Shown: positions 47,154 through 56,561, counted from the first letter of the stretch. The stretch is DNA of 64,000 nucleotides from Oceanospirillaceae bacterium (GCA_013373085.1 JABXIM010000013.1:1-64000), one strand, 5' to 3'. Program-made: numbers and translations. The notes: generated by a model not told the origin, from the letters alone.

Positions 47154-48200
47154 TTACGCCTCACCCATTCCCTGCCCGAACATCTTGCCTATCGCCTTGG
47201 ACAGGGTTTCGCTGCGCTCGGGGTTGCGCAGCGCCGTCATGATCGGGCCGCGCAGCGACGGCATGAACATCAGATCCGCCAGTACCCGGGAAAAGCCTGC
47301 CTGGCCCGCCTCTCCGGCGGCGAGGCGTTCGAGGAAGGCGGACAGCAGTTCCGGATCCTTCAGGCTTTCGCAGCAACGGGTGGCGATGGCGACGATCACT
47401 TCGGCCTCCTCAGCCCGCGGGCTGGCCAGCACCCGCTGCAGCGCCGCCTTGCGCAGCGATTGTGACGGGCTGTTCGACAGAGCCCGTACCAGTGCCGCGA
47501 GCACGCCGCCGTCTTCCCCGCGCCCTGCGGCGATAGCGGCGTCGAGGCGGGGTAATAGCGCCTGGATCAGCTTGTGCCCCGGCTCGACGTGCTCCAGTGC
47601 CCGGCCGAGGGCGCACAGCGGTTCGGTCGGCAGCCAGGCGACCGCTTCGGTGAGCAGCGCCTCGTTGCGCCCCTGGTCAAGCCGCACCACCAGATCGGCG
47701 ATACCCTGGTAGCCAAGGTTGACCCACAGCTCCGGTTCGAGCTGGCCGGCGAAGTAATGCTGGGCGTATTCGTAGTAGCGCGACGCCGGCTGGCGCAACA
47801 CCAGCCCCGCATGGGCGTGGAATAGCGCCATCTTTTCGTCGTCGGGCTTGAACGAGAAGGGATTGTCCTTGAGTGCGTCGTTGCCGTCTTCGACCAGGCC
47901 GCCGATGTTTTGCAGCAGCCGCTGCAGCAGGTCGTCGCGGGCCGCCTGCACCAGAAAGCCCTGCTCGTCGAGTGGCAGTTTCAGGAACCAGACCGCATTG
48001 CGCTCAGGGGTATCAGGGTGCCACAGCAACAGGCCGACCCAGGCGTGATGCAGGTAGGGCAGCGGATAGGGGGCCTGTCCCTGCTCGACCTTGGCGAAGG
48101 TCGCGGACGACAGTTTGCTCACCCGGCGGCCCAGGTCAAACAGGCGACAACGGGCACCGGTCTGGTCGATCAGTTCCAGCAGCGTGTGTATCCGGGTCAA
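47154..48200 (-). CDS. DUF3549 family protein
   Basis: A 348-residue soluble protein of the DUF3549 family, found in Pseudomonas and marine gammaproteobacteria. The N-terminus (IHTLLELIDQTGARCRLFDL and GRRVSKLSSATFAKVEQG) is typical. The C-terminal half is alpha-helical with HEAT-like repeats (LGRALEHVEPGHKLIQALLP and so on). No catalytic motif is visible and the function is not known. AAAGGAGC precedes the ATG. It is followed convergently by the family B repeat and preceded, head to tail at 106 bp, by the antiporter gene's 3' end. Confidence 0.85.
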   Translation of the reverse strand: MTRIHTLLELIDQTGARCRLFDLGRRVSKLSSATFAKVEQGQAPYPLPYLHHAWVGLLLWHPDTPERNAVWFLKLPLDEQGFLVQAARDDLLQRLLQNIGGLVEDGNDALKDNPFSFKPDDEKMALFHAHAGLVLRQPASRYYEYAQHYFAGQLEPELWVNLGYQGIADLVVRLDQGRNEALLTEAVAWLPTEPLCALGRALEHVEPGHKLIQALLPRLDAAIAAGRGEDGGVLAALVRALSNSPSQSLRKAALQRVLASPRAEEAEVIVAIATRCCESLKDPELLSAFLERLAAGEAGQAGFSRVLADLMFMPSLRGPIMTALRNPERSETLSKAIGKMFGQGMGEA

Positions 48201-48306
48201 GGGCGGCTCCTTTCTGCAGTCTTGGGCGCCGGCAGCAGGGGATGTGGCAGCGGCGACCGGTCAAAACGGCGGATTTTACCAGCCCCGGCGGCCGGGTGAC
48301 AGCTGA

Positions 48307-50277
48307 TCAGCCGGCCAACAGCCGCGACTCGGCCTTTTCCACCTCGGTGACGGTGCCCCGCAATATGACGATGTCATTGTCCTGCAACCGGGTATCCGCG
48401 TCGGGCATGCTGAGCAGCTCGTCGTCGCGCCTGATGGACTCAATGTCCACCTTCAGTTCCAGTTCGCCGAGGCTGTGCCCGGGCCCGTGGCTGCCGGGAG
48501 TCAGGATCACCGGGTGCATGACCTGCGCCGGGGCTCCGTGTTTGTCGAGCTTGCTGGACTGGCCGCCGTGGTAGTAGCCGTGCAGCAGGCGGTAACGCTC
48601 TTCCCGCACCCGGCCGATACGGGTCTCGATGGCGTCGCGGGGGACGTCCAGCAGGGTCAGTACATGGGATACCAGCATCAGGCTCCCTTCCAGCGCTTCC
48701 GGTATCACCTCGGTGGCGCCGGCCTGCTGCAGCTGCTCGAGACGGCCGTCGTCCTTGGTGCGCACCAGTACCGGCAGTTCCGGGAAGTGGTGCTTGAGGC
48801 CCTGCAGGGCCTTGAGCGCGTCGCCGTCATCGGGAAAGGTCAGAATCATCAGCCGTGCGCGTTCGGAGCCCAGGGACTTGAGCAGGTCGGTACGGCGGGC
48901 ATCGCCATAAAAAATCCGTTCGCCCGCCATCGCGGCTTCCTGTACCCGCAGCGGATCGTTGTCGATGGTTACATAGGGGATCTGCAAGGGCCGCAGGAAG
49001 CGTGCGATCACCTGGCCGACGCGGCCATAGCCGCAGAGGATGACGTGATCCGAAAGGTCCTCCAGCTCGTCAGTGGGGTGAGGCAGGTGGTCGGTGCGCT
49101 GGGTGCTGCGCGAAAAGCGCAGCAGCAGCCGGCTTAGCGATTCGCTGTAACGGATCAGGATCGGTGTGGTGAGCATGCTGAGGATGATCACCGCGATCAC
49201 CAGTGCGTGCAGTTCGGAGCTGATGAGCTGGTGATTGAACGCCAGCGCCAGCAGCGCGAAGCCAAACTCGCCGCCCTGGGACAGGCAGATGCCGGCCCGC
49301 AATGCGTTCTGCGAATCCCGGTGCAGTAGCCAGGCGGCGATGGCGATCAGGCCGGCCTTGACCACGACCAGGGCCAGAGTCGTCGCCAGTACCCAGTGGA
49401 GATGCTCGAGCAGGGCGTCGAGGTCCAGCTGCATGCCGACCGAAACGAAAAAGAGACCCAGCAGGACATCGCGAAACGGGCGGATATCGGCTTCGAGCTG
49501 GTGCCGGTAGCGACTTTCACCCAGCATCATGCCAGCGAGAAAACCGCCGAGCGCCATCGACAGCCCTGCGGCATGGGTCAGCCAGGCCGCGGCCAGCGCG
49601 GCCACCAGGGTGGTCAGCACGAACAGTTCGTCCGAGCGCGACTTGGCAACTTCGTTGAACAGCATCGGCAGAACGGTACGGCCGAATACCAACAAAGCCA
49701 CCAGCAGTGCCGACCCCTGCAGCAGCATCGTCACCAGCTCGCGACTGTCGAGCGTTTGCTGGCTGCCGCCCAGGGTTGGCACCACGATGAGAAAGAAGAC
49801 TGCAGCGAGGTCCTGGAAAATCAGGATGCCGACGGACAGGCGGCCGTGTACGGCGTTGATTTCGTTGCGACGGATCAGCTCACGCGTGACGATGGCCGTC
49901 GACGACAGCGCCAGGGCACCGGCAATCACCAGACTGGTGGGCAGAGGCATGCCCAGCAGCCAGGCGACCAGTATGATCAGCGCAGCGGTCAGCACCACCT
50001 GCAACGACCCCAGGCCGAACACTGTGCGTCGCATCGCGATCATGCGCGGCAGGGAAAACTCGAGCCCGAGCATGAACAGCAGGAACACCACGCCGAGTTC
50101 GCTGAGCAAATGAATCGTGGCGTCGTTGGCGACGATGCCCAGGGTGTGGGGGCCCAGCAGTATGCCGACGCCGAGGTAGGCCAGGATCGGCGGCAATTGC
50201 ACCCGCCGGAAAAGGGTGATGGCCACGACCGCCGAAGCGATGATGGTCAGAAACTGCTGGAAAAATCCCTGTTCCAT
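48307..50277 (-). CDS. Kef-type cation/proton antiporter with RCK domains
   Basis: A 656-residue inner-membrane transporter. Residues about 5-380 are a CPA2 exchanger with about 12 membrane segments (LPPILAYLGVGILLGPHTLG; FLLFMLGLEFSLPRM; LSSTAIVTRELI; ISQGGEFGFALLAL-type CLSQGGEFGFALLAL). Residues about 410-530 are a Rossmann RCK/TrkA-N domain (VILCGYGRVGQVIARFL) and the end is a TrkA-C domain. It exports K+ or Na+ against protons; it resembles KefB/KefC and YbaL. It lacks a KefF/KefG partner gene nearby, so glutathione gating is unproven. ATG 50277 is chosen; the frame to 50352 covers a hairpin. Confidence 0.9.
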   Translation of the reverse strand: MEQGFFQQFLTIIASAVVAITLFRRVQLPPILAYLGVGILLGPHTLGIVANDATIHLLSELGVVFLLFMLGLEFSLPRMIAMRRTVFGLGSLQVVLTAALIILVAWLLGMPLPTSLVIAGALALSSTAIVTRELIRRNEINAVHGRLSVGILIFQDLAAVFFLIVVPTLGGSQQTLDSRELVTMLLQGSALLVALLVFGRTVLPMLFNEVAKSRSDELFVLTTLVAALAAAWLTHAAGLSMALGGFLAGMMLGESRYRHQLEADIRPFRDVLLGLFFVSVGMQLDLDALLEHLHWVLATTLALVVVKAGLIAIAAWLLHRDSQNALRAGICLSQGGEFGFALLALAFNHQLISSELHALVIAVIILSMLTTPILIRYSESLSRLLLRFSRSTQRTDHLPHPTDELEDLSDHVILCGYGRVGQVIARFLRPLQIPYVTIDNDPLRVQEAAMAGERIFYGDARRTDLLKSLGSERARLMILTFPDDGDALKALQGLKHHFPELPVLVRTKDDGRLEQLQQAGATEVIPEALEGSLMLVSHVLTLLDVPRDAIETRIGRVREERYRLLHGYYHGGQSSKLDKHGAPAQVMHPVILTPGSHGPGHSLGELELKVDIESIRRDDELLSMPDADTRLQDNDIVILRGTVTEVEKAESRLLAG

Positions 50278-50321
50278 GATGAACCGGTGGGTTGAGGTTG
50301 TCTGAGTGCCTTTATCCGGCA

Positions 50322-50346
50322 AACCGGGCATCGCTGCAATGCCCGG
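50322..50346 (-). terminator. Hairpin after yqcC
   Basis: CCGGGCAT and ATGCCCGG are separated by seven bases; on the minus strand TTTG follows. It lies 13 bases after the yqcC stop. Weak terminator. Confidence 0.5.
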
Positions 50347-50358
50347 GATCAAGTTGAC

Positions 50359-50685
50359 TCAGTGTAGCGCGCGTAGCGTTCGGTCGATATCGGCGATCAG
50401 TTCGAGCAGCGGATCGGTATCGGCATTCAGTTCCTTGAACGCCTCCTCCGCCATGCTGGCGATATCGCTGTTCGTCGGCAACGGCTGCTGCTGCTCGACC
50501 ATCATGTCGAAGCGCGGAATCATGATCCATTGCACCCACTCGCAGAAAGCGAGGGTGTCGACGCAGAAAGGCTCGGTGCTGGCGAGGGCCTGCGGCGAAG
50601 GTGCCGAGCCCTGCCAGAGATCGAGCGCGCGCATTTCACGCTCGACCTCGCGCAGCAGTCGCTCCAGCTGCTGGTGCTGGTTCAT
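50359..50685 (-). CDS. yqcC: YqcC family protein
   Basis: A 108-residue helical protein of the YqcC/DUF446 family, containing [20 protein letters not shown] (residues about 38-57) and the [12 protein letters not shown] ending. Its function is unknown; in E. coli it lies next to the pseudouridine synthase truC, which is not the case here. ATG 50685 overlaps the stop of the DAHP synthase gene by four bases (ATGA), with AAGGAG upstream, so the two are translationally coupled. Confidence 0.9.
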   Translation of the reverse strand: MNQHQQLERLLREVEREMRALDLWQGSAPSPQALASTEPFCVDTLAFCEWVQWIMIPRFDMMVEQQQPLPTNSDIASMAEEAFKELNADTDPLLELIADIDRTLRALH

Positions 50686-52040
50686 CGGCTGCCGCTCCTT
50701 GCCTGCTTCAGGGTATCGGCGATCAGGAACGCCAGTTCCAGGGCCTGCTCGCCGTTGAGGCGCGGGTCGCACTGGGTCTGGTAGCGGTCCGCGAGTCCCT
50801 CTTCGGTAATCTGGTAGGCGCCGCCGACACACTCGGTGACGTTGTTGCCGGTCATTTCGAAGTGGACGCCGCCGGCGTAGGTGCCTTCGGCATGGTGTAC
50901 CTCGAAGAACCCCTTCATCTCGCGCAGAATGGCATCGACGCTGCGGGTCTTGTAGCCGCTGGATGCGGTGGTGGTGTTACCGTGCATCGGGTCGGAGCTC
51001 CACACCACCGAGCGGCCGGAGGCCTTGACTGCGCGCACCAGCGGCGGCAGCTTGTCGAGGACCTTGTCGGCGCCCATGCGGGCAATCAGTGTCAGCCGCC
51101 CCGGCAGGTTCTCCGGGTTGAGAATGTCGATCAGCCGCATCAGGTCATCGATGCTGGTGCTCGGTCCCACCTTTACGCCGACCGGGTTCTTGACGCCGCG
51201 CAGGAACTCGACGTGGGCATGATCGGGCTGCCGCGTGCGATCGCCGATCCAGAGCATGTGCGCCGAGCAGTCGTACCAGTCATTGGTCAGGCTGTCGCGG
51301 CGGGTGAGGGCCTGTTCGTAGCCCAGAAGCAGTGCCTCGTGGGAGGTGTACAGGCTGGTCTCGCGGATCTGAGGGGTATTTTCGGCATGGACGCCGCAGG
51401 CTTCCATGAACGCCAGCGTCTGGTCGATCTGGTTCGCCAGATGCTGGTACTTCTCACCCAGAGGGCTCTTCTCGACGAAGCTGAGGTTCCACTTGTGCAC
51501 CTGGTGCAGGTCGGCGAAACCGCCCTGGGCGAAGGCGCGCAGCAGGTTCAGGGTGGCCGATGCCTGGTGATAGGCGCGCAGCAGACGCTGCGGGTCCGGT
51601 ATCCGGGCTTCGCTGGTGAAGGCGAAATCGTTGATGATATCGCCACGGTAGCTCGGCAGCTCGATGCCTTCGCGTGTTTCGGTATCGGCCGAGCGCGGCT
51701 TGGCGAACTGGCCGGCCATGCGGCCGATTTTGACCACCGGACAGCTGCCGGCAAAGGTCAGCACCACGGCCATCTGCAGCATCAGCTGAAAGGTATCGCG
51801 AATCTTGTTGGCGTTGAACTCGGCGAAGCTCTCGGCGCAGTCACCGCCCTGCAGCAAAAACGCACGGCCCTCGGCCACCTGGCCCAGCTGCTGGTGCAGC
51901 GAGCGGATTTCACCGGCGAACACCAGTGGCGGTAGCCTGCCGAGTTCGTCTTCCACGGCGCGTACCGCGCTCGGGTCTGTATAGGTGGGCTGCTGCACGA
52001 TCGGTTTTTCGCGCCAGCTGCCGGGGCTCCAGTCTTGCAT
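50682..52040 (-). CDS. aroG: 3-deoxy-7-phosphoheptulonate synthase, class II
   Basis: Catalyses the first step of the shikimate pathway. The 452-residue enzyme belongs to the plant-like class II (AroA-II) family: metal-binding Cys-68 in [11 protein letters not shown], His in SSDPMHGNT, Glu in [15 protein letters not shown], and Asp in [14 protein letters not shown]. This class is typically phenazine- or secondary-metabolite-linked in Pseudomonas, or serves as a general isozyme. No phenazine genes are in view, so a housekeeping role is plausible. It feeds the pheA / tyrA-aroA enzymes encoded 20 kb to the left. yqcC follows by overlap. Confidence 0.96.
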   Translation of the reverse strand: MQDWSPGSWREKPIVQQPTYTDPSAVRAVEDELGRLPPLVFAGEIRSLHQQLGQVAEGRAFLLQGGDCAESFAEFNANKIRDTFQLMLQMAVVLTFAGSCPVVKIGRMAGQFAKPRSADTETREGIELPSYRGDIINDFAFTSEARIPDPQRLLRAYHQASATLNLLRAFAQGGFADLHQVHKWNLSFVEKSPLGEKYQHLANQIDQTLAFMEACGVHAENTPQIRETSLYTSHEALLLGYEQALTRRDSLTNDWYDCSAHMLWIGDRTRQPDHAHVEFLRGVKNPVGVKVGPSTSIDDLMRLIDILNPENLPGRLTLIARMGADKVLDKLPPLVRAVKASGRSVVWSSDPMHGNTTTASSGYKTRSVDAILREMKGFFEVHHAEGTYAGGVHFEMTGNNVTECVGGAYQITEEGLADRYQTQCDPRLNGEQALELAFLIADTLKQARSGSR

Positions 52041-52174
52041 CTTGTTGGCTTCTTGCTCGAACGGTTCTTGAAGGGTGGCCCCAGTTTACGGCAACAGGCA
52101 CAAGAAACAAGCCGCAACAGCTCCTCCGGCTTCCGTGCCATACTGGTCTGCGCTGAAACAAAGGAGGGCGTGAG

Positions 52175-52555
52175 ATGTCGGCTGAAGATCGCGAAAAAGG
52201 GCTCAGAGTTCGTACCGAGGTAATGGGCGAAGCGTTCGTCGAGCGTGCCATGGGCACGGCTGACGACTTCACCGAGCCGATGCAGGAGTGGATCAACGAG
52301 CATGCCTGGGGCTCCACCTGGCAGCGGGAAGGGCTGTCGCGGCAGACTCGCAGCTTGATCACCATAGCAATGCTGGCGGCGCTCAAGGCGCCGACCGAGC
52401 TAAAGGGACATGTGCGTGGCGCGCTGCGGAACGGCTGCAGCCGCGACGAGATCCGCGAGGTGCTGCTGCACTCGATGATCTATTGTGGCGCGCCGGCGGC
52501 GCAGGAGGCCTTTCGCGCGGCGAAGGAAGTGATCGACGCCTGGGAGGAGCGGTAA
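52175..52555 (+). CDS. pcaC: Carboxymuconolactone decarboxylase family protein (PcaC-like)
   Basis: A 126-residue all-helical CMD-fold protein. The wording is close to 4-carboxymuconolactone decarboxylase of the beta-ketoadipate pathway: GLRVRTEVMGEAFVERAM, WGSTWQREGLSRQTRSLITI, RGALRNGCSRDEIREVLLHS. It has no CxxC pair, so it is not an AhpD-type peroxidase. No other pca genes lie near it; it is a single gene followed by metR on the other strand. Either the pathway is dispersed or the protein has another substrate. AAGGAGG lies before the ATG. Confidence 0.85.
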   Translation: MSAEDREKGLRVRTEVMGEAFVERAMGTADDFTEPMQEWINEHAWGSTWQREGLSRQTRSLITIAMLAALKAPTELKGHVRGALRNGCSRDEIREVLLHSMIYCGAPAAQEAFRAAKEVIDAWEER

Positions 52556-52566
52556 CGCATAACCAT

Positions 52567-53481
52567 TCAGGCTGTCTTGATGCCGCTGAGGTTGCGGAAC
52601 GAGACTTCCTTGGCGGTGTTGAGGAAATCCACCATGAACTCGGCGTTCTTCTGATCCTCGCGTATAGCACCGTAGAGTGTGCACCAGACGCCTTTCTCGC
52701 CCAGCGGGCGCGCGGCGACGTAGTCGCGCTCAAGGTATTCGTGAATCGCCCAGTTCGGCAATGCCGAGACGCCGCGGCCGCTGGCAACCAGCTGCAGAAT
52801 CATGACCGTGAGTTCGGCCGTGCGTATGTCGGCCGGTTCGACGGCGGCAGGGTCGAGGAAGTGGTTGAAGATATCCAGTTTGCCGTGGTCCACCGGATAG
52901 GTGATCAGGGTCTCCTGTGCCAGATCCTCCGGATGGATGAAGCGTCGTGCCACCAGACGGTGCTGTTTGGCGATCGCCAGTACCGACTCGTAGCTGAAGA
53001 GCGGGATATAGGTGATGCCGTTGCGCTGTTCGGGATCGGAGGTGATGACCAGATCAAGGTCGCCGCGGGCCAGTGCCGGCAAGGGCTGAAAGCTGAAGCC
53101 GCTGGACAGGTCCAGCTCGACTTCCGGCCAATGCTGGCGGAAATGGTCGATGGTCGGCATCAGCCAGTCGAAGCAGCTGTGGCATTCGATGCAGATATTG
53201 AGCCGCCCGGCCTCGCCACCGGCCAGGCGCGCGATGTCGCGTTCGGCGTTGCGGATCATCGGCAGCACGTCGTCGGCCAGGGTCAGCAGGCGCTGGCCGG
53301 ATGAGGTGAAGCAGATCGGCTTGGTCTTGCGGATGAAAAGCGAGCAGCTGAGGCGGTCTTCGAGATCCTTGATCTGGTGGGACAGGGCCGACTGCGTCAG
53401 GTGCACCCGCTCGGCCGCTTCGACCAGACTGCCGGCATCTCGCAGTGCGGCCAGCGTCTTCAGGTGCCTCAGTTCGATCAT
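52567..53481 (-). CDS. metR: LysR-type methionine regulator MetR
   Basis: A 304-residue LysR-family activator. It matches MetR of E. coli throughout: MIELRHLKTLAALRDAGSLV, HLTQSALSHQIKDLEDRL (the helix-turn-helix), FIRKTKPICFTSSGQRLL, and the characteristic IECHSCFDWLMPTIDHFR. MetR uses homocysteine as co-regulator to activate metE, metH and others. Neither target is adjacent. The gene is convergent with pcaC, 11 bp apart, and lies downstream of the argF hairpins. Confidence 0.94.
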   Translation of the reverse strand: MIELRHLKTLAALRDAGSLVEAAERVHLTQSALSHQIKDLEDRLSCSLFIRKTKPICFTSSGQRLLTLADDVLPMIRNAERDIARLAGGEAGRLNICIECHSCFDWLMPTIDHFRQHWPEVELDLSSGFSFQPLPALARGDLDLVITSDPEQRNGITYIPLFSYESVLAIAKQHRLVARRFIHPEDLAQETLITYPVDHGKLDIFNHFLDPAAVEPADIRTAELTVMILQLVASGRGVSALPNWAIHEYLERDYVAARPLGEKGVWCTLYGAIREDQKNAEFMVDFLNTAKEVSFRNLSGIKTA

Positions 53482-53581
53482 GCCTCACTCCCGTCCTGGT
53501 GTAGTGAAAAGAATTATAGCGGTATTCGCGCACGGCGTGCGATGACGTGGCTGCGGCAGTGCTTGTATGCGGGAAAGAGTC

Positions 53582-53634
53582 GGCTGCGGGCCGCAGCCTG
53601 TGTCGTTCGGGCGATACCCCGGCGGGGCCGCCCG
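53582..53634 (-). terminator. Hairpins after argF
   Basis: GGCTGCGG/CCGCAGCC (53582-53598) and CGGGCG/CGCCCG (53609-53634, with an inner CCCC/GGGG) lie 9-61 bases past the argF stop on the minus strand. The first is followed by GACTCTTTCC on that strand. Probable terminator region. Confidence 0.5.
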
Positions 53635-53642
53635 ATCCGGGG

Positions 53643-54548
53643 TCACTTGACCAGCAGGAACTCCAGCAGCGCCTTCTGGGCGTGGAGTCGGTTTTCGGCT
53701 TCGTCGAAGACGATGGAGCGGGGGTCGTCGAGCATGTCCTCGCTGACCTCTTCGCCGCGGTGGGCTGGCAGGCAGTGCAGGAAAACGGCGTCCGGGTTCG
53801 CGAGGTCCATCAGTTTCGGGCTGACCTGAAAACCGGTGAACTGCTTTTCGCGCACCTTGGCCTCTTCTTCCTGACCCATCGAGGCCCAGACGTCGGTGGA
53901 GACGAGGTCGGTGCCCTTGACCGCTTCCTCGGGGTCGCGGAACAGCTGCACGCGATCGGCATGTTTCTCCAGCAACGACTGCATCGGCTCGAAGCCTTCC
54001 GGGCAGCAAATGTGCAGGCGGAAATCGAGCAGCGCCGCGGCGTTGATCCAGGAGTTGCACATGTTGTTGCCGTCGCCTATCCAGACCGCGGTCTTGCCCT
54101 GAATCGAACCGCGGCTTTCGTGGTAGGCCTGCATGTCGGCGAGCAGCTGACAAGGGTGGAAGTCGTCGGTCAGGGCGTTGATCACCGGCACGCGCGAGTA
54201 TTTGGCGAATGTCTCGACGGTGGCATGCTCGAAGGTGCGGATCATCACCACGTCGACCATGCTGGAGATCACGCGGGCACTGTCCTCGATCGGTTCGCCG
54301 CGGCCCAGCTGGGTATCGCGGGACGACAGGAACATGGCGTGGCCGCCGAGCTGCGCCATGCCGGCCTCGAAGGAGACGCGCGTACGGGTGGAGGCCTTTT
54401 CGAAGATCATGGCCATCACGTGATTCTGCAGCGGCTCGTAGACCTGGCCTGCATTGCGCATCTGTTTCAGTTCCCCGGCCCGTTCGATCAGCCGCTTGAG
54501 CTCATCGGGGGTCAGGTCGTTCAACGTCAAAAAGTGTCTCGTGCTCAT
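53643..54548 (-). CDS. argF: Ornithine carbamoyltransferase
   Basis: Makes citrulline from ornithine and carbamoyl phosphate. The 301-residue protein has the carbamoyl-phosphate motif [12 protein letters not shown] (residues about 48-59), [10 protein letters not shown], and the ornithine-binding [12 protein letters not shown] with its catalytic Cys. The size fits anabolic OTCases. ATG 54548 ([16 protein letters not shown]) matches the family start; an ATG 13 codons earlier is possible but not conserved. It lies downstream of argD at 75 bp on the same strand, so the two are probably one operon. Confidence 0.97.
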   Translation of the reverse strand: MSTRHFLTLNDLTPDELKRLIERAGELKQMRNAGQVYEPLQNHVMAMIFEKASTRTRVSFEAGMAQLGGHAMFLSSRDTQLGRGEPIEDSARVISSMVDVVMIRTFEHATVETFAKYSRVPVINALTDDFHPCQLLADMQAYHESRGSIQGKTAVWIGDGNNMCNSWINAAALLDFRLHICCPEGFEPMQSLLEKHADRVQLFRDPEEAVKGTDLVSTDVWASMGQEEEAKVREKQFTGFQVSPKLMDLANPDAVFLHCLPAHRGEEVSEDMLDDPRSIVFDEAENRLHAQKALLEFLLVK

Positions 54549-54623
54549 AGGTGGTATCTGCTCGTGCAGGTCCTCTGAGTGCGGCAATTGTTTATTGGAT
54601 TGTTATCCCATTCGGGATCGAAA

Positions 54624-55817
54624 TCAGGCTTCCCGATCATCCGCCGCGTAGATCTGGATCAGTTTGGAAAGCGTGTTTACGAGCAAGTCCGCCTCGCCGT
54701 CGGTCATGGTCAGCGGCGGCAGCAGGCGCACGACGCGACCGCCGCCGGTGATGTTCAGCAGGATGCCCTTGACCTTGGCCAGTACCGCGAGTTCGCTGCC
54801 GGCCTCGTTCAGTTCGATGGCGATCATCAGCCCCTTGTTGCGGATTTCGCGCACGTAGTCGGAACCGGCCAGCTGCTCACGGAAGCCGTCGCAGATGCGA
54901 TCGCCCAGCAGCCGTGCGCGGGTGCAGAGGTTTTCGTCACGGATGGTGTCGACCACTGCCAGCGCCGCGGCGCAGGCCAGCGGGTTGCCGCCGTAGGTAG
55001 AACCGTGGGTGCCGGGCGTCAGTACCTCTGCAGCCTTGCCGCGAGCCAGGCAGGCGCCGATCGGTACGCCATTGCCCAACCCCTTGGCGGTGGTCACGAC
55101 GTCCGGCAGGATGCCGTTGTGCTGATAGGCGAAATATTCGCCGGTACGGCCGTTGCCGGTCTGGACTTCGTCGAGCATCAGCAGCCAGTCGTTGCTGTCG
55201 CAGATTTCGCGCAGCTGGTTCAGGTAATCGTCAGCCGGGATGCGGATGCCGGCCTCGCCCTGCACCGGTTCCACCAGGATCGCAACCACATTGGGGTTGT
55301 TGGCGGCAATCGTGCGGATGGCGGCGGCGTCGTTGTAGGGCGCGCGGACGAAACCGCCGACCAGCGGCTCGAAACCAACCTGGACGGCGCGGTTGCCGGT
55401 GGCGCTGAGGGTTGCCAGGGTGCGGCCGTGGAAGGCGCCTTCCATGACGACGATAACCGGGTTGTCGATGCCTTTCTGATGGCCGTAGCGCCGGGCCAGC
55501 TTGATCGCGGCTTCGTTGGCTTCGGCGCCGGAGTTGCCGAAGAACACGTTGTCCATGCCGGAGATGGCGGTCAGGCGCGCAGCCAGATGCTCCTGCAACG
55601 GGATGCTGTAAAGGTTGGAGGTATGGATCAGCTTCGAGGCCTGCTCGGTGATCGCGTGGGTCACTGCCGGATGGGCATGCCCGAGACCGCAGACGGCGAT
55701 TCCGGACAGGGCGTCCAGATATTTGTTGCCGTCGGTATCGTACAGCCAGGAACCTTCACCGTGATCGAAGGCCACGGAAAGGCGGTTGTACGTATTCATG
55801 ATCGGTGTCGCGGCCAT
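54624..55817 (-). CDS. argD: Acetylornithine / succinyldiaminopimelate aminotransferase
   Basis: Class III PLP aminotransferase in arginine (and lysine) synthesis. Of 397 residues: SGIAVCGLGHAHPAV near the N-terminus, FFGNSGAEANEAAIKLARRY, LMLDEVQTGNGRTG, and the PLP Lys in TTAKGLGNGVPIGACLA (near residue 255). ATG 55817 is chosen since an AGGGAG-type ribosome site lies six bases upstream; the internal ATG six codons later would give MNTYNRLSVAF, the usual family start, but has no such site. A promoter and a terminator-like hairpin precede the gene. Confidence 0.96.
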   Translation of the reverse strand: MAATPIMNTYNRLSVAFDHGEGSWLYDTDGNKYLDALSGIAVCGLGHAHPAVTHAITEQASKLIHTSNLYSIPLQEHLAARLTAISGMDNVFFGNSGAEANEAAIKLARRYGHQKGIDNPVIVVMEGAFHGRTLATLSATGNRAVQVGFEPLVGGFVRAPYNDAAAIRTIAANNPNVVAILVEPVQGEAGIRIPADDYLNQLREICDSNDWLLMLDEVQTGNGRTGEYFAYQHNGILPDVVTTAKGLGNGVPIGACLARGKAAEVLTPGTHGSTYGGNPLACAAALAVVDTIRDENLCTRARLLGDRICDGFREQLAGSDYVREIRNKGLMIAIELNEAGSELAVLAKVKGILLNITGGGRVVRLLPPLTMTDGEADLLVNTLSKLIQIYAADDREA

Positions 55818-55837
55818 CTCCCTCTCCCTACAACGCA

Positions 55838-55858
55838 AAAAGGCAGCCCCGGCTGCCA
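55838..55858 (-). terminator. Terminator-like hairpin in the argD leader
   Basis: On the minus strand GGCAGCC-GG-GGCTGCC is followed by TTTTT, about 20 bases before the argD ATG and about ten bases after the expected transcription start. There is no gene upstream on this strand for it to end, so it looks like an attenuator. Confidence 0.6.
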
Positions 55859-55872
55859 GACAAAAGAAAGGC

Positions 55873-55901
55873 ATTCTATGTAGATGGCCGTGCTTTGGCA
55901 A
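55873..55901 (-). promoter_or_regulatory. Sigma-70-type promoter of argD
   Basis: On the minus strand TTGCCA (55901-55896) and TAGAAT (55878-55873) are separated by exactly 17 bases, a good match to the housekeeping consensus. The start would be near 55866. Confidence 0.65.
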
Positions 55902-56102
55902 TGCACCTGCATCGGTAACGGGATTTTAATCCTGGGGGGTTGTAATGCCGTTGTGGGGCCCAATATCCACTCCTGTGCGGGACAACGATGTTGCCTGTCG
56001 TTTTTTACCTGACCATAATGGTCGGATATGTGGTAGGCTATCGCCACCACGGTGTTCGCGCTTTGCGAGCGTCAGCATACCCAGGCATTCAAAGGTGTAT
56101 CA

Positions 56103-56438
56103 ATGAGCGTAGTCGATACCATCCAGGAGCAGATCGAGAAAAACCCCATTCTGCTCTACATGAAAGGCACCCCGCGATTCCCGCAGTGCGGCTTCTCGTC
56201 CCGCGCGGCCGAGGCGGTCATGAACTGCGGCGAGCGTTTTGCCTTCGTCAACATTCTGGAGAATCCGGAGATTCGTGCCGAACTGCCTAAATACGCCAAC
56301 TGGCCGACCTTTCCGCAGCTGTGGGTCAAGGGTGAGCTGGTCGGCGGCTGCGACATCATCTGCGAGATGTCGGCGAGCGGCGAGCTCGAGACCTTGATCA
56401 AGCAGGTCGCCGCCGAGCTGGGCTCGGACGAATCCTGA
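56103..56438 (+). CDS. grxD: Monothiol glutaredoxin
   Basis: GrxD carries [2Fe-2S] clusters and passes them on. The 111-residue protein has the CGFS active site (Cys-29, in FPQCGFSSRA), TFPQLWVKGELVGGCDI (glutathione-binding) and a family-standard length. ATG 56103 has AAGGTG upstream; the frame extends left without homology. A long perfect hairpin separates it from the peroxiredoxin gene. Its order next to prx and rnt is that of Pseudomonas. Confidence 0.97.
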   Translation: MSVVDTIQEQIEKNPILLYMKGTPRFPQCGFSSRAAEAVMNCGERFAFVNILENPEIRAELPKYANWPTFPQLWVKGELVGGCDIICEMSASGELETLIKQVAAELGSDES

Positions 56439-56483
56439 TTTTCCGGCAGGCCGCGCCTGAGCGCGGTTTGCCAATACCCCTTT

Positions 56484-56518
56484 CATCGGCGCGCCCGGAC
56501 TGTCCGGGCGCGCCGATG
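56484..56518. terminator. 16-bp perfect hairpin between grxD and peroxiredoxin gene
   Basis: CATCGGCGCGCCCGGA and TCCGGGCGCGCCGATG pair perfectly around a three-base loop and are followed by GATTTTAG. Likely the grxD terminator despite the short T-tract. Confidence 0.7.
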
Positions 56519-56561
56519 GATTTTAGTGCTCAAATCTGACTATTTACGGAGAAGATAAGCA

